Under the pieces are notes generated by a model. That model ran no database searches. It had not been told where the DNA came from and saw nothing but the letters and a program-made list of their open reading frames with translations. This document shows, piece by piece, positions 18,045-26,387 of a stretch of DNA of 64,000 bases (its first letter is position 1; each line of letters begins with the position of its first letter). Origin of the DNA: Paenibacillus sp. FSL R10-2734 (GTDB lineage: Bacteria > Bacillota > Bacilli > Paenibacillales > Paenibacillaceae); assembly GCF_037963865.1 (NCBI RefSeq), contig NZ_CP150170.1:5270001-5334000 (forward strand). Reading direction: 5' to 3'. The position numbers and the translations under genes are program-made.

Positions 18045-18231
18045 GTATAGGGAATTTCTCCCTTTAATTTATCGTTTTAGTCCATAAATCGAAGGATATA
18101 GGGAAAATCTCCATATAATTCATTGGATTTTGACTTATTTCGGGTTTTATCGGAATTTATACGGAGGAAATCCCTATACTCATTGAGAATAAAATGAATC
18201 CTAATAATCATAGGGAGAAATTCCCTATAAT
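18045..18231. repeat. four-unit intergenic palindrome array, TATAGGGA type (copy 1)
   Basis: Imperfect palindromes built on TATAGGGA/TCCCTATA start near 18045, 18097, 18158 and 18209 (spacing 52, 61, 51 bp). The same unit type and part of the spacer recur at 30.9-31.05 kb. The region lies between the membrane protein gene and tRNA-Leu. The gap 17808-18400 contains no gene. Confidence 0.7.
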
Positions 18232-18400
18232 TCCGAATTATTCTCACTTACACAACTGTATGTTCATTGAATTAGGTATGCACGCATTCTCAAATATAGG
18301 TAGACAATACAAAACTCTCATGCGCCTAGGCTCACGTCCACGATGAAAATGTTATACCCTTATCTATGCTTACAGGTTGTTCAACCTTACATTAACGCAA

Positions 18401-18432
18401 AGAAACTCCCTTGATTTCTCAAGGGAGTTTCT
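18401..18432 (-). terminator. tRNA-Leu terminator
   Basis: A perfect 12-bp stem AGAAACTCCCTT/AAGGGAGTTTCT lies 5 bp beyond the tRNA 3' end on the minus strand. Confidence 0.7.
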
Positions 18433-18437
18433 AGTGA

Positions 18438-18521
18438 TGCGGTCGAGAGGACTCGAACCTCCACGATATTGCTACCACACGGACCTGAACCGTGCGCGTC
18501 TGCCAATTCCGCCACGACCGC
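18438..18521 (-). tRNA. tRNA-Leu (CAG)
   Basis: An 84-nt class II tRNA on the minus strand. The acceptor stem pairs GCGGTCG with CGACCGC. The anticodon stem is CACGG/CCGTG with loop TTCAGGT, giving anticodon CAG for CUG codons. A long variable arm and the T-loop GGTTCGAGTCC are present. The 3' CCA is not encoded. Confidence 0.95.
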
Positions 18522-18708
18522 ACATCATAATGACTATCTTTCAATCTTGCAGTCACAAGATATATCTTACCATGCCAAGATTAAAGCGTCAATATATTCT
18601 CCAACTTTTCTAAATGGTCATTAATTTATGGATAATTATTGCTTTTACTTCCGAATATAAGGTATAATGAGAACAAAAGTTCGCATAATATAAATGAGGT
18701 GATTTATA

Positions 18709-19155
18709 GTGGCGACTACGAAGTTAAAGACATCCATTGTTGATGAAGAGGTTACTAAAGAAGAACTTTCCCTTGTCAGAAGCTATTTGCTGCTAACGTT
18801 TATTCATAAAGTTTTCGAGCGCGATTGCCGTGTAATCAGCAAGAGTGGTCTGTTTAAGACCCCACAGCTTTATATGGAGCTCGTGTCCGGAGCCACTAAG
18901 AAGACCTCACTAATGCTTCAAGAGGTTACGCGCGAATTAAGCTCCCATGATCTGAAGATCACAACTGTTCGCCAAGATCAACGAGGAGTCGAGGCTCTGT
19001 ACTCCTGCAGAGGATATCAGGGTGAGATGAATATATTATGGCCAGGATTCCGTAGAGAAATGATGCTACGTATGCGTGCGTATCTCGGACTGTCTACAGA
19101 GCTCTCTATGCTCTCCAGAGAAGAAAGTGCTACCCAGCTAGCTCTAACTATATAA
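18709..19155 (+). CDS. hypothetical protein, likely conserved
   Basis: 148 aa, no family recognised. It is soluble and mostly helical with many charged residues; segments such as LVRSYLLLTFIHKVFERDCRV and MLLRMRAYLGLS suggest a compact helical domain. It starts at GTG with GAGGTGAT about 6 nt upstream. A strong bidirectional terminator follows, so it is a real single gene. Confidence 0.7.
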   Translation: MATTKLKTSIVDEEVTKEELSLVRSYLLLTFIHKVFERDCRVISKSGLFKTPQLYMELVSGATKKTSLMLQEVTRELSSHDLKITTVRQDQRGVEALYSCRGYQGEMNILWPGFRREMMLRMRAYLGLSTELSMLSREESATQLALTI

Positions 19156-19169
19156 TCCACCTAGCTCTA

Positions 19170-19212
19170 CACAAACAGCTCCCCACCCAATTTGGGTAAG
19201 GAGCTGTTTGTG
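19170..19212. terminator. bidirectional terminator between convergent genes
   Basis: A perfect 13-bp stem CACAAACAGCTCC/GGAGCTGTTTGTG encloses a smaller hairpin. It lies between the ends of two convergent genes. Confidence 0.8.
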
Positions 19213-19221
19213 CTGTGGAGA

Positions 19222-19440
19222 TTATATATTATCTGGATCTTTCCTTGGTTCGCTAAAGGGCTGAAATACGTAATTTCGATCAAGCTTAACTACCCGTCTA
19301 TTCTGACGACGAATCATTACCTGCGAATCGTCCCAAGCAAGGACAATCCCTTTAACGTCGTTACTTTCTAAACCATCCCGCACCACACGAATTTTCTCAC
19401 CGGAAACTCGGTAGGCATCTAATTGTTCATCGCTAATCAT
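19222..19440 (-). CDS. small hypothetical protein
   Basis: 72 aa. The alternating beta pattern (IRVVRDGLESNDVKGIVLAW, DSQVMIRRQNRRVVKL) suggests a small SH3-like or Sm-like barrel. It is basic in the middle. AGGAGGG lies 8 nt before the ATG. Function unknown. Confidence 0.7.
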   Translation of the reverse strand: MISDEQLDAYRVSGEKIRVVRDGLESNDVKGIVLAWDDSQVMIRRQNRRVVKLDRNYVFQPFSEPRKDPDNI

Positions 19441-19482
19441 TATAAGTCCCTCCTTCTTTATAGCTTATCCTCTTTTCCCTCA

Positions 19483-19515
19483 GAAAAAAGACCCAAATGA
19501 TAAATCATCTGGGCC
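19483..19515 (-). terminator. terminator of the 105-aa gene
   Basis: A stem of about 11 bp around ACCCAAATGAT / ATCATCTGGGC ends in a T-run on the minus strand. Confidence 0.75.
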
Positions 19516-19557
19516 TCGTATAAGCAATTGACGACTTGCATGTCTACTAAAGCATTC

Positions 19558-19875
19558 TTATATCAGCGCTTCATTCTTCTCAAACCAGAAATCAAGAACT
19601 TTAGCGGACATCACACGTTGCTCCAGATAATCCACTTGGTTAGTTGTGAATTTCTCCCTCCAAGGGAAGGATAGTTCCTCACATAAACCCTTGATTGTCA
19701 GAAGCTCTGACCAAGCTACATAGCGTTTGTACCAAAAAAACTGAGGATGTTCAATCATATAGGGATACAGATCGTCGAAATCCGTGTGTTTGCAATCCAG
19801 CGCACGCTCGAAGTGATCCTTGGCCTCGGTTAATTTATCAATAAAAAATTGCTCAGTCACCGGTTCTTTCCCCAT
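19558..19875 (-). CDS. hypothetical protein, 105 aa
   Basis: Acidic, aromatic-rich, helical protein (FFIDKLTEAKDHFERALD, HPQFFWYKRYVAWSELL). No family recognised; no signal or membrane segment. A good ribosome site (GGAGG) precedes the ATG and a clear terminator follows, so it is likely expressed as a single gene. Confidence 0.68.
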   Translation of the reverse strand: MGKEPVTEQFFIDKLTEAKDHFERALDCKHTDFDDLYPYMIEHPQFFWYKRYVAWSELLTIKGLCEELSFPWREKFTTNQVDYLEQRVMSAKVLDFWFEKNEALI

Positions 19876-19976
19876 TGTGACGCCTCCTCCCTATGTCTGA
19901 TTTTATTATAAAGGAAAATCCATAGGGTGAAAAGCAGTTGTTTTAAAAATAGGCATGTTCTTATTCCAAATTCAGG

Positions 19977-20549
19977 TTATTCCCCAAATTCAATCTTGCC
20001 TCCACTAAGAGAGGTAATTCTTACGAGCGATTCCAGTCGGATCCCTTGCTCCTTGATTGTTCGAGCTCCTGCCTGAAAGCTTTTTTCTACTACAACGCCA
20101 AGACCTACCAGCTCAGCACCAGAGCGCTCGATGATCTTAATCAGTCCACGCGCTGCATCGCCATTCGCAATAATATCATCGATAAAGAGGATTTTATCCT
20201 CTGCAGAGATGAATTGGCGAGACAACATAATGTCGGTAACAATACCTTTCGTAAAAGAAGGTACTCTTTCACAAAGTGCGTCTGGATCTGCTAGCAGCGT
20301 TTTTTTGCGCCGTGCAAAAACTAGCGGCACCTTTAACTCATATGCGGTGGCAAATGCCACGGCAATGCCCGAGGATTCCACGGTCACTATACGTGTAATT
20401 CCACAGTCCGCAAACCTCCCGGCAAACTCCCGTCCCATTTCCATCGTAAGCTGCGGATCTACCTGATGATTCAACAGTGCATCCAGCTTCAGCACTTCAT
20501 CCGAAACGACGACACCTTCCTCCAAAATCCGCTGTTTCAACACTTCCAT
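19977..20549 (-). CDS. xpt: xanthine phosphoribosyltransferase
   Basis: 190 aa, the normal length for Xpt. It converts xanthine and PRPP to XMP in purine salvage. The PRPP-binding loop is ILFIDDIIANGDAARGL, and VTVESSGIAVAFATAYEL with LVFARRKK are family-typical. No purine riboswitch is visible upstream, although B. subtilis xpt has one, and no pbuX permease follows. GGAGG lies upstream of the ATG. Confidence 0.93.
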   Translation of the reverse strand: MEVLKQRILEEGVVVSDEVLKLDALLNHQVDPQLTMEMGREFAGRFADCGITRIVTVESSGIAVAFATAYELKVPLVFARRKKTLLADPDALCERVPSFTKGIVTDIMLSRQFISAEDKILFIDDIIANGDAARGLIKIIERSGAELVGLGVVVEKSFQAGARTIKEQGIRLESLVRITSLSGGKIEFGE

Positions 20550-20723
20550 GATTTTGAACCTCCAATACCCTTTATAATCGCAGACGCTCCGTACAATTGA
20601 ATCACGGAAGTCATGTCCTACTGATCCTCATCATAACCTGTACTATACAGAGTGCACAAGGCAATCCTGCATAGCACCTTTATGATTTTTCTTTTGCTTC
20701 TTAAAACTATTAGGAGGGGAGCC

Positions 20724-21845
20724 ATGAAATCACATGTCCGAACATTACAGATCGCTTTCACTTATATTGGCACCATTGTAGGAGCCGGATTCGCTACCGG
20801 TCAAGAAATATTAAAATTTTTCACTCGTTACGGACACTGGGCAGTCTTAACCATCCTGCTCTCTACTATACTGTTCATATGGCTGGGCACGAAAATGATG
20901 GTCATCGCTCGGCGCATAGAAGCAGAATCCTATGAAGACTTTAACCGTCACCTCTTCGGTGACCAAGTTGGAAGCACCATCAGTTTGTTCACGATGGTCA
21001 TTCTGATCGGTGTCAACAGCATTATGCTTGCAGGAGCTGGCGCTATTTTTCAGGAGCATCTGGGACTCCATTATCAAACAGGGCTACTGCTGACGCTGGT
21101 TGGCTCTTATTTTCTACTTAAACGAGGGATTTCCGGTATTCTGCAAATGAACAGTCTGATCGTCCCACTAATGCTTACGCTATCACTCATAATTATTTTT
21201 AATACGTTTCAAATTCCAGGAGCTGAACGGTTCTTATTCCTTGAAAATGATCGTTCTATCTTTGGAGCGTGGATGTCGCCGCTGCTCTACACCGCCTTCA
21301 ATTTAGGTATGGCTCAAGCCGTATTAGTTCCGATGGCTCGTCATACAGATGATGAAAAATCTCTTGTATGGGGCGGTATTATTGGCGGTACCGGAATTGG
21401 TTTTATGTTGATCGCCGCGCATTTCGCAATGAGCTCACAGATGCCAGGGATACTCCAATTTGAAATCCCTATGGGCAACATCGCCGTCCGGTTGGGTACA
21501 GTAGTGCAAACTATATATCTGCTGCTGATTTTCTTGGAGATCTTCAGCACTTTTGTCGCCGACATTTATGGCGTCACCGTGCAGCTTAAACAACGCATTC
21601 CAGTTAAACCTTCTTTGATTACGCCGATCCTGATGTTGCTCTGCTATTTACTGAGCCAGTTTGGCTTTAGCTCTCTTCTCTCAGTGTTTTACCCGATCTT
21701 CGGAGCCTTATCGCTGGTCTGGGCTGTCATGCTATTACGTACGCCATGGACTACTCCACCACGAATCAGTTCCTCATCGGGTTCAAGTGGAAAAGGGAAC
21801 AGCCTAACATCAATAAAGCCAGTCACCCGGATTACACGGAAATAA
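20724..21845 (+). CDS. YkvI family membrane transporter-like protein
   Basis: 373 aa from ATG 20724 (AGGAGGG just upstream; an earlier ATG at 20652 has no site). About ten transmembrane helices. The N-terminal TYIGTIVGAGFATGQEILKF is the hallmark of the YkvI group, distant relatives of amino acid or NSS-type transporters. The soluble tail is Ser/Gly/Lys-rich. The substrate is unknown. The 3' end overlaps the convergent ATPase gene by 14 bp. Confidence 0.85.
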   Translation: MKSHVRTLQIAFTYIGTIVGAGFATGQEILKFFTRYGHWAVLTILLSTILFIWLGTKMMVIARRIEAESYEDFNRHLFGDQVGSTISLFTMVILIGVNSIMLAGAGAIFQEHLGLHYQTGLLLTLVGSYFLLKRGISGILQMNSLIVPLMLTLSLIIIFNTFQIPGAERFLFLENDRSIFGAWMSPLLYTAFNLGMAQAVLVPMARHTDDEKSLVWGGIIGGTGIGFMLIAAHFAMSSQMPGILQFEIPMGNIAVRLGTVVQTIYLLLIFLEIFSTFVADIYGVTVQLKQRIPVKPSLITPILMLLCYLLSQFGFSSLLSVFYPIFGALSLVWAVMLLRTPWTTPPRISSSSGSSGKGNSLTSIKPVTRITRK

Positions 21846-23418
21846 CTGCTGCTGTTGGAATCATTCGTGCTGCCGCTTCCGCCACATGTTTATGACAGGT
21901 CATCATCACAATCTGGCGGGAGATCGACAGTTCTCCAAGAAGTGAAAGAGCAGCCTGAAGTCGGGACTCGTCAAAGTTGACGAATAGATCATCGAACAGC
22001 AATGGCAGCGATACTTGCCGTGACATCGTTTCTGCTAGTGCCAAGCGAATGGAAAGATACAGTTGTTCTGCCGTCCCACGGCTGAGCAGTCCGCTGTCCA
22101 GCAGTCCAGCATCTTTGTGTTCTGCTTTTAGCTCTTTATGGCCCAGAGTCATAACTACTCTCTTGTACTCCCCTTCTGTCAGCTTGGAGAAATAGTCGGA
22201 TGCAAGTAATAGTACCTGCGGCTGCTTCTCCTGCTCATAAATACGGCGGGTTCTTCCGATTAATTCGGCAGTTAATGCTGCTACCGCATATTTATCAGCC
22301 ACAATTCGCAAAGCGGCTCTCCGCTCCTCCAGCTGCTGAATAACAGAGTCCTCCATACAACGCTCTTTCAAATACTCCCTTTCCTGAAGCAGCTTCCCTC
22401 GTTGCTCCAGCAGAGTATTCCACATTTCTTCCTCACGTTCAGCAAGCTCTTCAGCCACCGTCCGCTCCTTCTGGAGTGCTGAGGCATCATGATGATCTAA
22501 TAATACTTGCAGGGCGGCAATTCGCTCATCTTCCCAGCCTCCAAACATGGCCAGCTCCCACTGACGAATGGATTTATTCAGATCACTTCGCCGCTGTACA
22601 GCAGCCGATCTTCGCAAGAAATCCTCTCCGCCTGTTGCTCCACCTTCATGCAACAGTAGGTCACGCTGTTCTCTCAGTTCACCTAATATCCTATGGTTCT
22701 CCTTAAGTTCTTCCAGAAGTTCTTGTAACCGTGACTGAATACCTTCCCTGCGAATTAGGTCCTTTTTCAGTTCATCCCAAGCTCTTTTTCGAAGCTCCAA
22801 CCAGCTTAATAAAGTTAGCGTGGATCTTCGTTGTCCATCTTGCGGATCCACATTAAAGCTAGCTACCGCAACACCAGACTCGTCCAGAGGATCAGGACCT
22901 GATTCATAAATAAGAGCAAGCAGTTCCTCCTCGAATACGTTACACTCTGCTTCCAGCTCCTTCAGTCGTAAAGAGAGCTTATTCTCTTGGCGCAGCAGTT
23001 CGTTCCCTTGCTCCACCATAGTGAAGATATCAGGCAGCCCTTCTGGAGACAACCCTTCAGGCAATCTGCGCTCACGCAGCCATTCTTCATATTGCTCAGC
23101 GGTTTCTGTGAAAGCCGTTTCTGCTCGGCTCATCTCCTCAGCGAGCAGCTTCTCTTGGCCTGCCAGCGTCTCCAGCTCCGTACGGCAGGCGTCCCGCTCG
23201 GCGGCATAGCGTTCAATGCGCTGCCGCCATGCTACCCAGGCCTCCATGAGCCTGCGAAGCTCCCTCATGGAGGCTTCCAGCCCGCCTGCGTCAGGGCTGG
23301 ACCCCGGGGCGGCGGTCGAACGCCGCCCCGGGGTGATGGCGCTCCGGCTCCGCCCCGGAGAGCAGCTGCTCCCGCAGCCGCAGCATCTCAGCTGCGGCCG
23401 TGCCCACGTCCCCGCCAT
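21832..23418 (-). CDS. YhaN/SbcC-like AAA ATPase, C-terminal part (frame 2)
   Basis: C-terminal half of a large coiled-coil ATPase. It contains long heptad coils and then a signature-like LSRGTAEQLYLSIRLALAE and Walker B LPLLFDDLFVNFDESRL, with MMTCHKH as the switch. It has no Walker A of its own; that lies in the upstream frame. Homologous sequence begins around SSPDAGGLEAS; the first ~40 residues are out-of-frame reading of the GC-rich hairpin region. Removing one G from the GGGG inside the hairpin at 23302-23333 joins both parts into a protein of about 1,080 residues, near the YhaN size. Either a true pseudogene or a sequencing error. Confidence 0.8.
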   Translation of the reverse strand: MAGTWARPQLRCCGCGSSCSPGRSRSAITPGRRSTAAPGSSPDAGGLEASMRELRRLMEAWVAWRQRIERYAAERDACRTELETLAGQEKLLAEEMSRAETAFTETAEQYEEWLRERRLPEGLSPEGLPDIFTMVEQGNELLRQENKLSLRLKELEAECNVFEEELLALIYESGPDPLDESGVAVASFNVDPQDGQRRSTLTLLSWLELRKRAWDELKKDLIRREGIQSRLQELLEELKENHRILGELREQRDLLLHEGGATGGEDFLRRSAAVQRRSDLNKSIRQWELAMFGGWEDERIAALQVLLDHHDASALQKERTVAEELAEREEEMWNTLLEQRGKLLQEREYLKERCMEDSVIQQLEERRAALRIVADKYAVAALTAELIGRTRRIYEQEKQPQVLLLASDYFSKLTEGEYKRVVMTLGHKELKAEHKDAGLLDSGLLSRGTAEQLYLSIRLALAETMSRQVSLPLLFDDLFVNFDESRLQAALSLLGELSISRQIVMMTCHKHVAEAAARMIPTAAVISV

Positions 23419-25081
23419 GCCCTGGCGGGGACGCTTCCGGCCGGCGCGCTGCGCTGAGGCCGGCCCAAAGGGCCAGATCGGCCGCGCCTAGCAGGCCGAT
23501 CGCGATCACTGCGCTGACCCGCGGAGCACCGGTCAGCCACAGCGCTGTGGGCAGCAGCACGGTTAGTGCTGCCCCAGCCCACAGCAGGCGCCGGTAGAGC
23601 GCGGCCATGCGCTGCGCGCTAGGGCCGTCACTTCCGGCGCCGGGGCCGCGCAGCGGCCCTTCGCTGAGCTGCGCTTCGCGCCAGCGCTCGGCCGCCTGCT
23701 GCAGCTCGTCCCACAGCTGCAGCACTTCACGGGCGCTGCGCGGAGCTAGCTGCGCAAAAGACTCAGCGCCGGTGGCGTGCTCACGCGCCAGCGCTCGTTC
23801 TGCTGCCTGCAGCGAAGCTGAGGCAGCGGCCAAGCGGGAACGCAGCGTCTGCCGCGCTGCGCCCTCCGCTTCCATGCGGCGATCATAGCTCGCGAACGCC
23901 GCCGCAAACCTCCGTGCAGCTTCACGATCCGCCGCTGCACCAGAGAATGCAGTCAGCTCTGCCGCGCTCCAGCTGACATCAATCCCACGCAGAATTCGCT
24001 GCAGATGCTCATTCAGCGCGATCAATTCAGCTTCCAGCCGCTGTCTTTCCGCTCGCAGGTTTTCATAGCTGCTCCGATGACGATCCAGCCGCTCCAGAGC
24101 AGGTCCCTGCGCAGTCAACAACGCATCTGGAGGATTCTGATCCAGTTCAGCAGAAAGCTCACTTTGTAGACGCTCGTAACGAGCTACAGCTCCTTGAGCA
24201 TTTCGAATTTCTCCTTCAAGTGTCTGAAAGCGAGTCACTCCATCTTCAGGAAAGGTAGAAATCATTGGCAAGCCTTGCAGCTCGAGCTGCGCATCGCTCC
24301 ATTTTAGCCACAATTCACGTACATCCTGTGCTTTGCGAAGCATCACGAGCTTATCACCAGTAAGTTTACGTTGTTCTTCCAGTTGATACAGCTCAGATTC
24401 CGTTGCCTTCAATGCTGCGATATTGCCGTTATATCGCGGAAGATAAGATCGACTCTCAGCCATTTCGCGCTCAAGTTTTTCAATAGCCTGAACAATTTTA
24501 GCAGCTTCCTGCAGCTTCCCACGAGGTTTATACAGCTTCTCAGCTTCCTGTACCAATCGACGTTCCGCACGCATGATTGTTCCACCGCCACCCATACCTG
24601 CGTGAAAGAGAAAGCTGCTCATCTCCTCTGACTGAAGAGCAGCAAGCTCCTGCAGCTCGTCGAGTGAGACTGCGAACAATTGATGGAACATGCTCCTTGA
24701 AATACCACCAAGCAAAAGACGCTCCATTTCAGCTTGTCCTAGTTCTTGCGTCGTTCCATTCGGATGATTTACCGTGATGTTCAGCTTCTCATTTCTTCCG
24801 GAGCCCTCACCACCAGACGTATGACGACGAATGGTCCATAAGCCACCATTACTATCTCGTGCCTTCAGTATTCCCCCATGAACTCCGCCTTGCGCAGGTT
24901 CATAACGCTCCGTAGGGTTTCCACGACTTGGAATTCCAAACAGCATGGAGCGAATAAACTGCAACGTCGTGCTTTTGCCTGCTTCATTCCGTCCATAAAG
25001 TATGGTAACTCCATCCGTTAGTTCTATCTCTCGGTTATGTAGACGTCCGAAGCCATGAATTTGCAAATGTTCAATTCTCAT
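23291..25081 (-). CDS. YhaN/SbcC-like AAA ATPase, N-terminal part (frame 1)
   Basis: N-terminal half of a DNA-repair type SMC/Rad50-like ATPase. It opens with MRIEHLQIHGFGRLHNREIE and Walker A YGRNEAGKST, followed by coiled coil and a hydrophobic pair of helices around VLLPTALWLTGAPRVSAVIAIG, as in YhaN. I chose ATG 25081, which overlaps the yhaO-like stop; an ATG at 25105 is also possible. The frame ends prematurely at 23291, 13 codons past the frame-1 side of a perfect GC hairpin. It is expected to work with the upstream nuclease. The 3' third is far richer in GC (Ala/Arg codons) than the rest. Confidence 0.82.
   Translation of the reverse strand: MRIEHLQIHGFGRLHNREIELTDGVTILYGRNEAGKSTTLQFIRSMLFGIPSRGNPTERYEPAQGGVHGGILKARDSNGGLWTIRRHTSGGEGSGRNEKLNITVNHPNGTTQELGQAEMERLLLGGISRSMFHQLFAVSLDELQELAALQSEEMSSFLFHAGMGGGGTIMRAERRLVQEAEKLYKPRGKLQEAAKIVQAIEKLEREMAESRSYLPRYNGNIAALKATESELYQLEEQRKLTGDKLVMLRKAQDVRELWLKWSDAQLELQGLPMISTFPEDGVTRFQTLEGEIRNAQGAVARYERLQSELSAELDQNPPDALLTAQGPALERLDRHRSSYENLRAERQRLEAELIALNEHLQRILRGIDVSWSAAELTAFSGAAADREAARRFAAAFASYDRRMEAEGAARQTLRSRLAAASASLQAAERALAREHATGAESFAQLAPRSAREVLQLWDELQQAAERWREAQLSEGPLRGPGAGSDGPSAQRMAALYRRLLWAGAALTVLLPTALWLTGAPRVSAVIAIGLLGAADLALWAGLSAARRPEASPPGHGGDVGTAAAEMLRLREQLLSGAEPERHHPGAAFDRRPGVQP
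23302..23333. repeat. perfect 13-bp GC inverted repeat at the frameshift
   Basis: CCCCGGGGCGGCG (23302-23314) and its exact complement (23321-23333) flank a 6-nt loop GTCGAA inside the ATPase gene. This is where the two reading frames meet. Confidence 0.9.
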
Positions 25082-26381
25082 CTTCAGCAGCACCCTCCAT
25101 TCCACCGAGCATTGTGATTCCTTGTTCTGCTGCGCTACGAAGCCAGCTTAACTTCTCCTCTTGGCTTGTCAACGAGAGCAGCTTTCTCATTTCCTGATTC
25201 TCCAGCAGCGGCTTAAGCGCACTGTTTATTAGCTCCTCAAGCGCTTCTGTTGAATGTTCCGTACGCTCCATAATTCGCAGCATTTCTCCAAGAAAGCTAT
25301 CTTCCTCTAATAACCGTTCACGATCAATAGCTAATCCAGACTCTACCGCGAAGCCTTCCACCCAGACAAGTCCTTTATAATCTTTACGCTCAGCCCGAAC
25401 TGCCTCACGACGCTGGAGTTCAGACAGCAGATCCTCTGCCGCCCCTTTCTCCGCTAATATTTTATGTACGTTCCCTCGTCCGATCAGGCGAAATCTGACC
25501 ACCGACATCAAATCCGGGAATTCTTCCCTGATGTCGTCAATAACCTGCTCCACATTTTGTATCCATTCTGCTTCATTACTTAATCCGTCAATGGTTAGAT
25601 CCCGAACCTGCCAGCGAACATAATCTAGCTCATGGAACTGGAGCGTGGGACTTCCAGCCTCATCTACATCCACAACATAACAACCTTTGGCTCCGGTTTC
25701 CTTAATGCTGCGCCCTTGTATATTGCCTGGGTACACAATCGCTGGCTTCTCATGCAATACACTACGTTTATGGATATGTCCAAGCGCCCAATAATCAAAG
25801 CCCCGTTCGATTAGATCCCTACGACTACAGGGGGAATAAGTCTCGTGCAGCAAATCACCGTCTACATTTCCATGCAGCATGGCAATATGAAACAGACGAC
25901 TGCCAGGCTTTCGTGAAAAGGTCACTGCTGTGTTGTCCGTCACCTTCGCAGTCGGATAGGAGATTCCACTAACAATAGCCACTTCTTGTCCATCGTTACG
26001 ACGATAGGCGGTAGCAAGAGCTGGTTTTTCCCCTCCGAATACGGTAACGTGTTTTGGCATTTCCGTTGTCAGACGCAGCCCGTCAAGTGGATCATGGTTG
26101 CCATGGATCAAAAACACGTGTATCCCGTGCCGACCAAGTTCCTTGAGCGCTTCGTAAAACCGCAGCTGACCTTGTAATGAAGCGTCAGAAACATCATATA
26201 CATCTCCACTGATGACAATAAAATCAACGTTCTCTTGGATGGCAACGCGGACAAGCCGCCCGAGGGCGGCGAAGGTTGACTCACGTAAATAAGAACGAAT
26301 GGCTGGCGAAATATGCGCCAGCCCAGCAAATCTGCTATCCAAATGTAAATCAGCAGCATGTAGAAATCGAAATGGAATCAT
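25071..26381 (-). CDS. YhaO-like metallophosphoesterase (DNA exonuclease type)
   Basis: 436 aa. Metal-binding motifs of the SbcD/Mre11 phosphoesterase family are visible in order: FLHAADLHLDS (DxH), VISGDVYD (GD), LIHGNHDPLDG (GNHD), MLHGNVDGD and YWALGHIHKR (GHxH). A C-terminal capping domain follows. It is coupled to the YhaN-like ATPase gene (about 11 bp overlap), matching the yhaO-yhaN pair of Bacilli, by analogy with SbcD-SbcC. The role in DNA ends or replication stress is inferred from the family. Confidence 0.9.
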   Translation of the reverse strand: MIPFRFLHAADLHLDSRFAGLAHISPAIRSYLRESTFAALGRLVRVAIQENVDFIVISGDVYDVSDASLQGQLRFYEALKELGRHGIHVFLIHGNHDPLDGLRLTTEMPKHVTVFGGEKPALATAYRRNDGQEVAIVSGISYPTAKVTDNTAVTFSRKPGSRLFHIAMLHGNVDGDLLHETYSPCSRRDLIERGFDYWALGHIHKRSVLHEKPAIVYPGNIQGRSIKETGAKGCYVVDVDEAGSPTLQFHELDYVRWQVRDLTIDGLSNEAEWIQNVEQVIDDIREEFPDLMSVVRFRLIGRGNVHKILAEKGAAEDLLSELQRREAVRAERKDYKGLVWVEGFAVESGLAIDRERLLEEDSFLGEMLRIMERTEHSTEALEELINSALKPLLENQEMRKLLSLTSQEEKLSWLRSAAEQGITMLGGMEGAAEDEN

Positions 26382-26387
26382 AGCTGC

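Noticed and set aside
18045..18231. CRISPR-like look of the spaced repeats (also at 31 and 37 kb)
   Set aside because: Units are degenerate palindromes, only four per array, spacers vary and are partly shared, and no cas genes are present.
20550..20723. Purine riboswitch expected before xpt
   Set aside because: The conserved purine-aptamer loops and pairing were not found in the short leader.
23291..23418. Programmed frameshift in the YhaN-like gene
   Set aside because: No slippery heptamer with proper spacing was seen; a homopolymer error or true mutation is simpler.
22987..23888. Long plus-strand open frames over the GC-rich patch
   Set aside because: They are antisense to the ATPase, have no ribosome sites and arise from low stop-codon density in GC-rich DNA.
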